NCBI GenBank assembly: GCA_036554605.1
Contig: DATBMY010000310.1
Location: 1 to 6,304 of the forward strand
Direction of reading: 5' to 3'
Source of the DNA: DATBMY01 sp036554605
GTDB taxonomy: Bacteria; Acidobacteriota; Blastocatellia; UBA7656
Length of the DNA stretch: 6,304 bases
Below the pieces are notes generated by a model that had not been told where the DNA came from, made no database searches, and saw only the letters and a list, made by a program, of their open reading frames with translations. Shown piece by piece: positions 1-5,670 of the stretch. Position 1 is the stretch's first letter. Each line of letters opens with the position of its first letter. Both the position numbers and the translations under genes were made by a program.

Positions 1-229
1 GGCGAAGCGCCAAGGCTCAGACAGATCGGATTCTTTGATGGTCGTCTTTAACTTATGCGCCTGCCGAAAGTCTGGCGGCATTTTACAACCCGCCGCGGGC
101 ACGCGCAAGCAGCGCTCGGCTCGCGCTATCTTTCATGTTGCGAACACTCGCCATTTGCGAATAGACTTCTCCAACTGAGAAGACATAAGCAGTGAATCTT
201 GTTGACGAGCGCAGGAACCTGAAGGGGCT
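1..229. other. Leader/intergenic region upstream of the GAF-PAS gene
   Basis: No gene in this stretch can be supported. One + strand frame is open from base 1 to a TAA at 49-51 and could be the last 16 codons of a gene lying to the left, but so short a tail cannot be recognised. A short hairpin with a T-run follows at 62-84. I looked for sigma-70-like promoters before 230 and found no pair of boxes with convincing spacing; TTGCGA at 155-160 and TTGACG at 202-207 lack a matching -10 box. The promoter of the downstream gene probably lies here but I cannot place it. Confidence 0.5.
62..84 (+). terminator. Weak terminator-like hairpin
   Basis: TGCCG (62-66) pairs with CGGCA (76-80) across a 9-base loop and is followed directly by TTTT (81-84). 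The stem is only 5 bp and the T-run is short, so this could be chance in GC-rich DNA. It would fit as the end of a gene whose last codons run to the TAA at 49-51. Confidence 0.22.
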
Positions 230-2911
230 ATGCCTGAATTCTTACAAAGATACTTCAATGATCCTCTCGCACTTGGAATCACCGCGGTTGTCGCGGTGGC
301 TCTGCTGGCGCTTATCGTCTGGTTTCTTGCGCGCCGCGGCCGCATGAAACGCGAGGAATACGACCTGAATCATAACCAGCAGTTTGCTCATATGGAGCGG
401 GAAGCGCGCTTCTCTTCGGCGGCCCACCGCATGCCCTACGAGAAGGACGCGGCCCGGGTTGCCGGCGATCTCAAAGGGCTATTTGAGGAAGACCTGTCGG
501 TTCGAGTACTTGCGATCTATGCAGGCCGCGGCGCGGCAGAGCGATTGACGAACGTGCTTGAAGAAAGCTGGCAGAATGAAGAGCCCTCGGGTGTCGATGG
601 CAACTTGTCGCTCCCCGATTCAATACCTTTTTCGCTTATGCGCCAGGAGGCGAAAATCTGGTACGAAAAGCCACTGGCGTTTTCGGCCGAGCGGTCGCTT
701 CAGACCGGGCCGCTCGAAGTTGATACCGATGCTGCAGCCCGTACAGAAGACGAGCCCGTCACGTTCATCCCTGAACGGGAACCGCTCCCGGCAAGGACCG
801 AAGAGCTGCTCGTCTTGCCGTGGAAAGGCGCGTTCGAATGGCACGGCTTGATCGTTGGGCGCGACCCGCAAAAGAGCGCCTGGGGACTTGCGCCACGCTT
901 TTTCGACATACTCTCAGGTCTCATGAACCGCCTGGCCATCGCGCTTGAATTTCAAGCCGAGCGCACCGAGCTATTCGCTCTCGACGAGCGAGCCACCCGC
1001 GCCGCAAGGTTCTCGCGCGCGCTCATAGCCGGTCTCGAAGACCCATCCCCCATGGGGTCGATCGCAAGCGAGATGGCTACGCTCATGAATGCCGACAGCG
1101 CGGCCTTATGGCGCGTCGAGCCGGACGGTTCGATGGTGAGAATGCAGGCCGCGCACGGGCTCGATCCGGCCGACTTCCTCCCGCTGCCAATCGGGCAGGG
1201 ACTGGCGGGGAGTGTCGCTGAAAGCGCCGAGCCGCTCGCGCTCGATGACGCGCCTTCGGACCCTCGCTGTATCTTTCCAAGAGAGGCACGCGAAAGCGGC
1301 ATAACATCTTACCTGGGCGTCCCGGTAGTCAAGGATGGACAGGTGCTGGGGGTTGCCGAAGTCCATTCGGCCGAGCGCCGAACATGGAGCGAGGGCGATA
1401 AGCGCAGTCTGCTTTCGGCCGCCACGATGATGGCGCGGCTCTTTGAAAGCTCCGAAACAGGAGGCGAGCGTCTCCGGGTGGAGAGCTCATATCTAGGATT
1501 GTCGGAAGCCCTCCAGAGGCTCCGGACCCCCGAGGAAGTCATTGAAGCGGGGGTCGAAGTCCTCGGCCACGTGCTTGGCGTTTCTCGCGCGCTAATCGTA
1601 CCGCTCGATGAAGGCGGAAACCCGCAACCTGTCCTTCACGAGTTTCGCGATGGTGACACGGAATCGGCCACCGGAGCCGTTTTCACCCGTGACATCGTCG
1701 AGCAGTTCGGGCCGGGCGAAGGCGAGCCAATAGCGATAAACGATTCACGCGAGCGCTCGCTCGCTGGAGGCGAAGCCGCTTCCAGACTTCATATACTATC
1801 CGAGATGGCGGCGCCGGTAAGGATCGATGACAGGCTGCTTGCCATAATACATCTGCACCAGTGCGACCGGCCCAGGGAATGGCAGCGAGACGAGGTGGAG
1901 TTTCTTGACAGGGTGGCGCGGCAGATATCGCTCTCGCTTCTAAATGTTCAGACGCTCGACAACGCGACGCGCGAAGCGCAAACGGTGAAGGAAGAGTTGC
2001 GCCGCGCAACGGAAGCGGGCGGGCGGGCACAAGCGATTGTAAGCGCGTTGCCCGAGGCGTTGCTTGGGATAGACCGGCATGGCAAGCTGACCTTCTTTAA
2101 CGCGGCCGCGCGCGACCGCTTCAAGCTTGGCAACGAGCACCTGGGCGCGAAGGTGTCGAGCCTGGAACCGCTCACGCTATCTGACCAGTCTTATTGGGAT
2201 CAGGTCGTCGGCAGCGAGGGCCCCGTCCACTTTACCTCCGGGCTGACGCGCGTGCCGCGGACAGAAGCGGAACGCGCCGCTCAGGGCGAGCCCTCAATCT
2301 TGCCGCTTCGCATTTCGGGTGCGCCGCTACGAACAAAAAGAGGCGATATAGCTGGCTATCTCGTCCTCGTCTCCGAAGCAGGCGAGGCGGAGAGGGGCCC
2401 CGGCGTCGAAACTGAGATTCACGATCTTGAACAGCAACTGGCCGAAATGGCCCGCGCAATCTCGGAAGCCAGAAGCGCCGATACGCAAGCGCGCGCCTTG
2501 CTTGCCAAGGCTTTGGCGGCGGAGGCCAAGGCGCGGGCCGAGGCTGATGTTCTCAGGCATTCCGAGAGCGATGCGCGCAAGGAGCGCGAGCGGTTGCGCG
2601 ACGACCTGGAGCGAGTGCAGGCGTCGGCAAAACAACTGCTTGAAGTCAACAGGATGAAGAGCGATTTCATAGTGGGCGCCGGTCGCGAGATCGAAGCATC
2701 GCTACAGTCGGTCCTCGGCATAGCCGAATTCCTCGAACAGGGCTCTTACGGCGAATTGACGGCTGACCAGCACGAGGCGATACGCGGGCTGTACGGCTGG
2801 GCGCGGCGCGTAAAAAACGATGTTGACTGGCTTATCGAATACGGCGCAACCCGCTCGCGCAGGCTCGATGAGGGCGAGAGACACGGCGAGTCCGCGACGA
2901 ACCGAGATTGA
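230..2911 (+). CDS. Membrane-anchored multi-GAF/PAS sensor protein with degenerate HisKA tail and no kinase domain
   Basis: An 893-residue signalling protein of unknown ligand. One hydrophobic helix lies at about 12-34 followed by RRGRMKRE, so the bulk should be cytoplasmic. Residues about 75-245 look like a diverged GAF domain; about 255-405 is a clear GAF domain (a GQGLAGSVAES stretch, then YLGVPVVKDGQVLGVAEVHS); about 420-573 is a third, weaker GAF. Residues about 600-716 resemble PAS (LPEALLGIDRHGKLTFFNAAA). A charged Ala/Glu/Arg coiled coil runs about 725-808 into a HisKA-like helix pair at 807-875. In the H-box, KSDF at 810-813 is intact but the phosphoacceptor position is Arg819, and the protein ends without N, G1, F or G2 boxes of a HATPase domain. 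The ATG at 230 has GAAGGGG at 221-227, close but usable, and the membrane helix begins soon after it. The fold assignments are by eye; lack of kinase activity is inferred from the missing residues. It probably senses a signal and works through a partner protein. Confidence 0.88.
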   Translation: MPEFLQRYFNDPLALGITAVVAVALLALIVWFLARRGRMKREEYDLNHNQQFAHMEREARFSSAAHRMPYEKDAARVAGDLKGLFEEDLSVRVLAIYAGRGAAERLTNVLEESWQNEEPSGVDGNLSLPDSIPFSLMRQEAKIWYEKPLAFSAERSLQTGPLEVDTDAAARTEDEPVTFIPEREPLPARTEELLVLPWKGAFEWHGLIVGRDPQKSAWGLAPRFFDILSGLMNRLAIALEFQAERTELFALDERATRAARFSRALIAGLEDPSPMGSIASEMATLMNADSAALWRVEPDGSMVRMQAAHGLDPADFLPLPIGQGLAGSVAESAEPLALDDAPSDPRCIFPREARESGITSYLGVPVVKDGQVLGVAEVHSAERRTWSEGDKRSLLSAATMMARLFESSETGGERLRVESSYLGLSEALQRLRTPEEVIEAGVEVLGHVLGVSRALIVPLDEGGNPQPVLHEFRDGDTESATGAVFTRDIVEQFGPGEGEPIAINDSRERSLAGGEAASRLHILSEMAAPVRIDDRLLAIIHLHQCDRPREWQRDEVEFLDRVARQISLSLLNVQTLDNATREAQTVKEELRRATEAGGRAQAIVSALPEALLGIDRHGKLTFFNAAARDRFKLGNEHLGAKVSSLEPLTLSDQSYWDQVVGSEGPVHFTSGLTRVPRTEAERAAQGEPSILPLRISGAPLRTKRGDIAGYLVLVSEAGEAERGPGVETEIHDLEQQLAEMARAISEARSADTQARALLAKALAAEAKARAEADVLRHSESDARKERERLRDDLERVQASAKQLLEVNRMKSDFIVGAGREIEASLQSVLGIAEFLEQGSYGELTADQHEAIRGLYGWARRVKNDVDWLIEYGATRSRRLDEGERHGESATNRD

Positions 2912-2946
2912 ATAGCTAAAGCCCCTGGCCGAACCAGCCGGCTATT
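2911..2946 (+). other. Imperfect hairpin just after the GAF-PAS gene
   Basis: AATAGC (2911-2916) is complementary to GCTATT (2941-2946), and inside it CTGG (2925-2928) pairs with CCAG (2934-2937). The stem is interrupted by unpaired bases, and the tail is TTCTCTGTT, not a clean T-run. It may weakly attenuate transcription between the large gene and the micro-ORF, or stabilise the 3' end. It is not a convincing rho-independent terminator. Confidence 0.25.
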
Positions 2947-2975
2947 TCTCTGTTATTTGCACCGTGCCGACCATT

Positions 2976-2982
2976 GAAGGAG
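2976..2982 (+). promoter_or_regulatory. Strong Shine-Dalgarno before the 39-codon ORF
   Basis: GAAGGAG sits four bases before the ATG at 2987. Seven bases match the anti-Shine-Dalgarno consensus, which is better than the site of the large gene upstream. This is the main reason for calling the very short ORF that follows. Confidence 0.5.
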
Positions 2983-2986
2983 AATT

Positions 2987-3106
2987 ATGAACCGCGCATT
3001 TAACCCTTGCCTCGACCCAAACCCTATACCCGAGCCCGAAGAGCCGGACCCGATGCCAAACGAGCCGATACCTACGCCCGACGAGCCGACCCCCGGGCCG
3101 GCCTGA
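2987..3106 (+). CDS. 39-residue proline/glutamate-rich micropeptide (hypothetical)
   Basis: I do not recognise this product. The ORF has an ATG start, a strong GAAGGAG ribosome binding site at 2976-2982 and a TGA stop at 3104-3106. Of 39 residues 14 are Pro and 8 are Asp or Glu, with a single Arg at position 3 and one Cys at position 8. There is no membrane segment or signal peptide. Two near repeats, PIPEPEEP at 13-20 and PIPTPDEP at 27-34, give an extended polyproline-like, strongly acidic chain. It lies 75 bases after the GAF-PAS gene and before the zinc-ribbon gene, all on the + strand, so the three could share a transcript. The call depends on the ribosome binding site and the biased composition; GC-rich DNA can yield such composition by chance. 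Small Pro-rich peptides of this kind are often annotated in bacteria without a known role. Confidence 0.5.
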   Translation: MNRAFNPCLDPNPIPEPEEPDPMPNEPIPTPDEPTPGPA

Positions 3107-3120
3107 TGGCAAGCAGTCGG

Positions 3121-3126
3121 TATAAT
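3121..3126 (+). promoter_or_regulatory. Possible -10 box for the zinc-ribbon/DUF2007 gene
   Basis: A perfect TATAAT stands out in GC-rich sequence just after the micro-ORF. A start about seven bases downstream would leave a leader of roughly 100 bases before the ATG at 3231. No acceptable -35 box lies 16-18 bases upstream (the region reads GGGCCGGCC) and there is no extended TG motif, so activity would need an activator or another sigma factor. Confidence 0.28.
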
Positions 3127-3172
3127 ATTGAGTATCTGGCCTTTTTGCGTGCGGCTGTGTGATACTTTATCT

Positions 3173-3195
3173 GATGCCGGCCGCGGCCGCGCATC
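3173..3195 (+). repeat. GC-rich inverted repeat in the leader of the DUF2007 gene
   Basis: GATGC (3173-3177) pairs with GCATC (3191-3195), and the stem continues with CGGC (3178-3181) against GCCG (3186-3189), leaving a CGCG loop and one bulged C at 3190. That is nine base pairs, mostly G-C, and should be stable as RNA. There is no following T-run, so it is not a terminator. It lies 35 bases before the chosen start at 3231 and covers an alternative in-frame ATG at 3174. Confidence 0.45.
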
Positions 3196-3230
3196 GATAC
3201 CTGGCAAACTTCGGGAAAACAAATTTATCG

Positions 3231-3614
3231 ATGTTAATGCTCTGTCCAATATGCGCGGGAGAGTTTCAGCAGGACTCGGACCTTTGTCCCGCCTGTGAAT
3301 TCCCTATGGTCGCCTGCACAATGGATGAGCGCACGGCAAGAGAGCTCGCCGCGCTTGAGACCCGAGAGGTCGAATTCGTGGAGCTGTGCCGGCCTCGAAT
3401 TCATCCGGTCGCAATGCTGATCAAGCAGACGCTTGAACAGCACGGCGTGACCGTGCTGATCCAAGGCGGGCATTCCATATCGGTTATGCCCGCGCTCGCC
3501 TTCAATGGGCAGCTTCGCGTTATGGTCGCAAGCGAGCAGTTCGAATTTGCGAGCGCGCTCTACAAAGCGTACTTCGAGAGCGACGAAGAGATCGATTACC
3601 TTGCGGAAGAATAG
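3231..3614 (+). CDS. Zinc-ribbon plus DUF2007-type small protein
   Basis: A 127-residue soluble protein with two parts. Residues 5-22 hold two CPxC knuckles (Cys5, Cys8, Cys19, Cys22) typical of a short zinc ribbon. Residues about 47-116 match the DUF2007 pattern (putative prokaryotic signal-transducing domain): an opening strand EVEFVELCR, a helix around AMLIKQTLEQHG, then strands with VTVLIQGG, LRVMVA and a final helix FASALYKAYFES. The molecular function of DUF2007 is not established; it is usually a small ligand-binding-like fold. The frame stays open to an ATG at 3159, but that start has no ribosome binding site and would add a 24-residue extension covering a GC hairpin. The ATG at 3231, or the one at 3237, puts the zinc ribbon at the N-terminus; GGGAAA at 3213-3218 is a weak, distant Shine-Dalgarno. 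The stop lies 33 bases from the end of the convergent qmcA gene. Confidence 0.82.
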   Translation: MLMLCPICAGEFQQDSDLCPACEFPMVACTMDERTARELAALETREVEFVELCRPRIHPVAMLIKQTLEQHGVTVLIQGGHSISVMPALAFNGQLRVMVASEQFEFASALYKAYFESDEEIDYLAEE

Positions 3615-3623
3615 CCCTATTTA

Positions 3624-3645
3624 AGATTCGAAATCTCAAATTTGA
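3624..3645. other. AT-rich palindromes between convergent genes
   Basis: AGATT (3624-3628) can pair with AATCT (3632-3636) across a three-base loop, and TCAAATTTGA (3636-3645) is a perfect 10-base palindrome. The 33-base gap between the two stop codons is much more AT-rich than its surroundings. The stems are weak and lack a clear T-run, but the position suggests a modest bidirectional transcription end. Confidence 0.25.
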
Positions 3646-3647
3646 TA

Positions 3648-4673
3648 TTACCTGCGAATGCGGCCCGCGGGCAGAGCCGGTGGTGGATAATCTCCCGAAT
3701 CCCGCTGCTCGTCAGAGCCGCCGGCTATATCCCCGAAGACTTCTTTCAACGCTCCGACCGACGAAAGCACAGAGCTTGTCTCGACCGGCATGAAGACGAC
3801 CTTGGAGTTGTGGCTCGATGCCATTTGCGTGAGCGATTCGATATAGCGCTGCATGAGCAGGTACTGGGCAGGATTCCCCTGTCCGGCGCGGATCGAATCG
3901 GAAATCTGGCGTATGGCCTGCGCTTCGGCTTCGGCCGCCTTCAGCCGGGCCTGCGCCTGCCCTTCGGCCCTCAGCACCGCTGCCTCTTTCTCGCCTTCCG
4001 CCTTGGCAATAGCCGATTGTTTTTCACCTTCGGCTCGCGCGATGAGCGCTTGTTTTTCGCCGTCCGCGTTCAGGATCAAGGCGCGGCGATTGCGCTCGGC
4101 GGTCATCTGTTTCTCCATCGTAACGCGCACGTCTTCGGGCGGGTGTATATTGCGTATCTCGACTCGGGTGACCTTTACGCCCCATCGCTCGGTCGCTTCG
4201 TCAAGCACCACGCGCAGCTTGTTGTTTATAACGTCGCGCGAGGTGAAAGTGTGGTCGAGGTCGAGGTCGCCTATGATCGAGCGCATCGCGGTAATTGTGA
4301 GCTGCATGATCGATCCGGTCAGATCGGCCACTTCATATACCGCCTTTATCGGGTCGGTGATCTGGTAATAGAGCACCGAATCGACGCCGACCGTGACGTT
4401 GTCGCGGGTAATGACGGGCTGCGGGGGGAATTCGAGAAGTTGCTCGCGCAGGTCGATGACCGTCAGTCCGGGTTTGACCCCGCTCCAGAATATGGGACGC
4501 GGCTTGTCGACGAACGGGAGAATCACGTTCAGGCCGCTTGACGCGAGGTTATGAAACTTGCCGAGCCGCTCGATCATCATAACCGATGCCTGTCCCACCA
4601 CGCGAAAAGACTTAAAGGCGGTGATGAGCACGACTAGCGCCACGACGGCAAGTGCTACCAATCCGGGTTCCAT
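3648..4673 (-). CDS. qmcA: QmcA-type SPFH/Band 7 (stomatin, paraslipin) membrane scaffold protein
   Basis: A 341-residue membrane-anchored SPFH protein; the family assembles into large oligomers that organise inner-membrane microdomains and affect proteases and membrane quality control. An N-terminal hydrophobic anchor lies at about 5-20. The SPFH domain covers about 22-185, with the recognisable stretches VMMIERLGKF, GLNVILPFVD, VITRDNVTV, LYYQITDP and VTRVEIRNIHPPEDV. EKQMTAERNRRA follows and leads into a coiled coil with 11-residue repeats at 205-248 (GEKQALIARAE and three variants). A conserved end segment (AQYLLMQRYIESL, VVFMPVE) precedes a low-complexity Pro-rich tail. Length and layout match E. 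coli QmcA and paraslipins. The ATG at 4673 has an excellent GAGAGGAG at 4680-4687, six bases away. It starts 60 bases after the nfeD stop codon, so the two are probably cotranscribed. Confidence 0.95.
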   Translation of the reverse strand: MEPGLVALAVVALVVLITAFKSFRVVGQASVMMIERLGKFHNLASSGLNVILPFVDKPRPIFWSGVKPGLTVIDLREQLLEFPPQPVITRDNVTVGVDSVLYYQITDPIKAVYEVADLTGSIMQLTITAMRSIIGDLDLDHTFTSRDVINNKLRVVLDEATERWGVKVTRVEIRNIHPPEDVRVTMEKQMTAERNRRALILNADGEKQALIARAEGEKQSAIAKAEGEKEAAVLRAEGQAQARLKAAEAEAQAIRQISDSIRAGQGNPAQYLLMQRYIESLTQMASSHNSKVVFMPVETSSVLSSVGALKEVFGDIAGGSDEQRDSGDYPPPALPAGRIRR

Positions 4674-4679
4674 CTATTG

Positions 4680-4687
4680 CTCCTCTC
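4680..4687 (-). promoter_or_regulatory. Shine-Dalgarno of qmcA
   Basis: On the minus strand GAGAGGAG precedes the ATG at 4673 with a six-base spacer. It fixes the qmcA start and suggests stronger translation than for nfeD, whose own start lacks such a site, as would suit a protein that forms large homo-oligomers. Confidence 0.7.
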
Positions 4688-4733
4688 TTATGTCCCGCGC
4701 GGCCGTTTAGGGCGCACAAAGACTCAAGGGTTT

Positions 4734-5228
4734 CTAACTGTTAAGCGAAGTCTGATTACTATGTCGCCAGGACGGCTCCTGACCCACGCGCCTGACATAG
4801 ACCGTCGCCCCGTCCACTCGCTCGATTCGAACCTGCTCGCCCTCGCGAAGCGGCTCCTCGCCTTCGACTGGGAAAGCTCGCCATGTAGAACCAAAGACCC
4901 GGACCGCGCCCTCGCTCATTGCGCCTTCGGATGAATTCACGACGATGCCGACCTTGCCGGGCAGCGTCTCGATCCCGGTCTTAAGCTCGCGCCCCGGCGA
5001 GCTGCGCATGAAGAACTTATCAAATATGGTCCGGCTCGCTACCGTCAGCGCGACCGACACGGCGAGGAAGGCTATTATTTGAAGAGGCAGCCCGACGCCA
5101 ATCACCCCGAGCAGCGCCGCCACAACCGCGCCCACGCCGAACCACAGCAGCACGAACCCGGCGGTGAACATCTCGCCCAGGATGAAGAGCGCGGCGAGTA
5201 TTAACCATACATACCAAAGTTCAATCAT
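4734..5228 (-). CDS. nfeD: Short NfeD-family membrane protein (NfeD1b/YbbJ-like)
   Basis: A 164-residue partner protein of the stomatin-like QmcA. Three hydrophobic helices fit residues about 5-22, 26-44 and 46-66 (WYVWLILAALFILGEMF at the start is typical of the family). After a charged linker, residues about 88-148 form the soluble NfeD OB-fold: LPGKVGIVV, then GAVRVFGSTWRAFP, the EGEQVRIERVDG turn and TVYVRRV. It lacks the ClpP-like serine protease domain of long NfeD proteins, so it is the short form. Genes for NfeD and SPFH proteins are neighbours in many bacteria, and the OB domain is thought to bind the SPFH assembly; qmcA follows 60 bases downstream. The frame extends to a TTG at 5270, but the ATG at 5228 gives the normal family N-terminus. 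No strong Shine-Dalgarno precedes it; AAAGG lies about 15 bases upstream. Confidence 0.93.
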   Translation of the reverse strand: MIELWYVWLILAALFILGEMFTAGFVLLWFGVGAVVAALLGVIGVGLPLQIIAFLAVSVALTVASRTIFDKFFMRSSPGRELKTGIETLPGKVGIVVNSSEGAMSEGAVRVFGSTWRAFPVEGEEPLREGEQVRIERVDGATVYVRRVGQEPSWRHSNQTSLNS

Positions 5229-5335
5229 ACTTACACCGATAGACCTTTGCCCGAGGAGTTGATTCAACAAAACGGTTGAGCCTGTTTGACGCGGCAGGGG
5301 GCCAATATCTGACCGCGACGGCTGCGCCGGGTCGA

Positions 5336-5364
5336 ATTATGGTTCGGCTCTTTATAAAAAGCAA
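5336..5364 (-). promoter_or_regulatory. Possible promoter of the nfeD-qmcA operon
   Basis: On the minus strand TTGCTT (5364-5359) is separated by 17 bases from CATAAT (5341-5336), a 5/6 match to the -10 consensus. The -35 match is poor. A second candidate -10, TATAAA, lies at 5356-5351. Transcription would start near 5329 and leave about a 100-base leader before the ATG at 5228. The position, downstream of the dacB terminator and upstream of nfeD, is where a promoter is expected. Confidence 0.3.
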
Positions 5365-5374
5365 TCTCAATTGC
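5356..5374 (-). terminator. Small terminator-like hairpin with T5 tail
   Basis: On the minus strand GCAAT (5374-5370) pairs with ATTGC (5365-5361) across a TGAG loop, followed by five T (5360-5356). The stem is short and has two G-C pairs, so alone it would be weak. It could serve as a backup to the strong terminator upstream, but the same bases overlap the possible -35 region, so only one reading may be real. Confidence 0.25.
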
Positions 5375-5402
5375 GGAAGGCATGGGTGCCTGTTCAGACA
5401 CA

Positions 5403-5427
5403 AAAGGCGACCGCCAGGGTCGCCTTT
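5403..5427 (-). terminator. Rho-independent terminator of the dacB unit
   Basis: AAAGGCGACC (5403-5412) and GGTCGCCTTT (5418-5427) form a perfect 10-bp stem with a five-base loop. On the minus strand the stem ends in CCTTTTGTG, a short T-run, 41 bases after the stop codon of the small membrane protein gene at 5469. The arms with A and T runs also permit function on the + strand. It separates the dacB unit from nfeD-qmcA. Confidence 0.85.
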
Positions 5428-5468
5428 CAATTTACCAAACCGGCAAACGGAGCCGGACTGTCGCCTAT

Positions 5469-5657
5469 TCAATCGCCGGTCCTGGCTGTCTGAGCCACGC
5501 CAAACGCAATGCCGGTAACGATCGCTAGCGCTACCTCGACCAGCCCTATAAGGGTTGCCGCCTTCTGGCTGACATCCAGGTGCTTGACGACCTCGGCCAC
5601 AAGTATGAAGCAGATGCTCCAGGCGAGCAGAAGTTTTTGAGCCCTAGAGAGGCCCAT
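5469..5657 (-). CDS. 62-residue protein with two membrane helices (hypothetical)
   Basis: I do not recognise a family. The protein has two hydrophobic stretches, about residues 8-25 (KLLLAWSICFILVAEVV) and 34-55 (AATLIGLVEVALAIVTGIAF), joined by a short polar KHLDVSQK loop, with a charged ARTGD end. This is the layout of a small inner-membrane hairpin protein. The start is an ATG with GAAGGG at 5665-5670, seven bases upstream, and that ribosome binding site overlaps the stop codon of dacB. The gap is 11 bases, so the two genes should share a message, and a strong terminator follows 41 bases after the stop. Good translation signals, clean hydrophobic periodicity and the operon position make it a real gene. 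A role with the carboxypeptidase or in the envelope is only an inference from position. Confidence 0.75.
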   Translation of the reverse strand: MGLSRAQKLLLAWSICFILVAEVVKHLDVSQKAATLIGLVEVALAIVTGIAFGVAQTARTGD

Positions 5658-5664
5658 AAGCTAA

Positions 5665-5670
5665 CCCTTC
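5665..5670 (-). promoter_or_regulatory. Shine-Dalgarno of the 62-residue membrane protein, overlapping the dacB stop
   Basis: On the minus strand GAAGGG spans 5670-5665 and shares bases with the TGA of dacB (5671-5669). A seven-base spacer leads to the ATG at 5657. The overlap suggests that ribosomes finishing dacB help to start the next gene. Confidence 0.6.

Larger units (their letters stand above)
5229..5468. other. Intergenic region between the dacB and nfeD units
   Basis: No gene is supported in these 240 bases. Short open frames run through on both strands, but they cross a perfect terminator and look like no protein. The region holds the terminator of the upstream unit, two smaller hairpins next to it and a possible promoter for nfeD-qmcA, described separately. 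The stretch from about 5229 to 5335 shows no further structure that I can support and probably is the nfeD leader. Confidence 0.6.

Noticed and set aside
133..345. Minus-strand frame of 70 codons over the start of the GAF-PAS gene.
   Set aside because: It is antisense to the start region of the large gene and has no family resemblance; composition is explained by the opposite strand.
3178..3190. The GC palindrome with a NotI-like GCGGCCGC read as a cloning scar or recombination site.
   Set aside because: Nothing vector-like surrounds it and such octamers occur naturally in GC-rich genomes; the hairpin reading is sufficient.
2953..3249. A 98-codon minus-strand frame with a Gly/Ser repeat.
   Set aside because: The Gly/Ser pattern is the reverse complement of the Pro/Glu codons of the micro-ORF. 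There is no good ribosome binding site, and it overlaps the leader and start of the DUF2007 gene.
3642..4541. A 299-codon open frame on the + strand.
   Set aside because: It lies wholly antisense to qmcA, which has a clear family match, membrane anchor and ribosome binding site. The product is rich in Arg, His and Gly with no domain; it is a shadow of codon bias.
5229..5400. A riboswitch in the nfeD leader.
   Set aside because: I could not match the sequence to any known riboswitch core; only short simple hairpins are visible.
5221..5518. Open frames of 80-83 codons on both strands between nfeD and the small membrane protein gene.
   Set aside because: Both run through the perfect terminator at 5403-5427, have mixed, Arg-rich composition and no recognisable domain.
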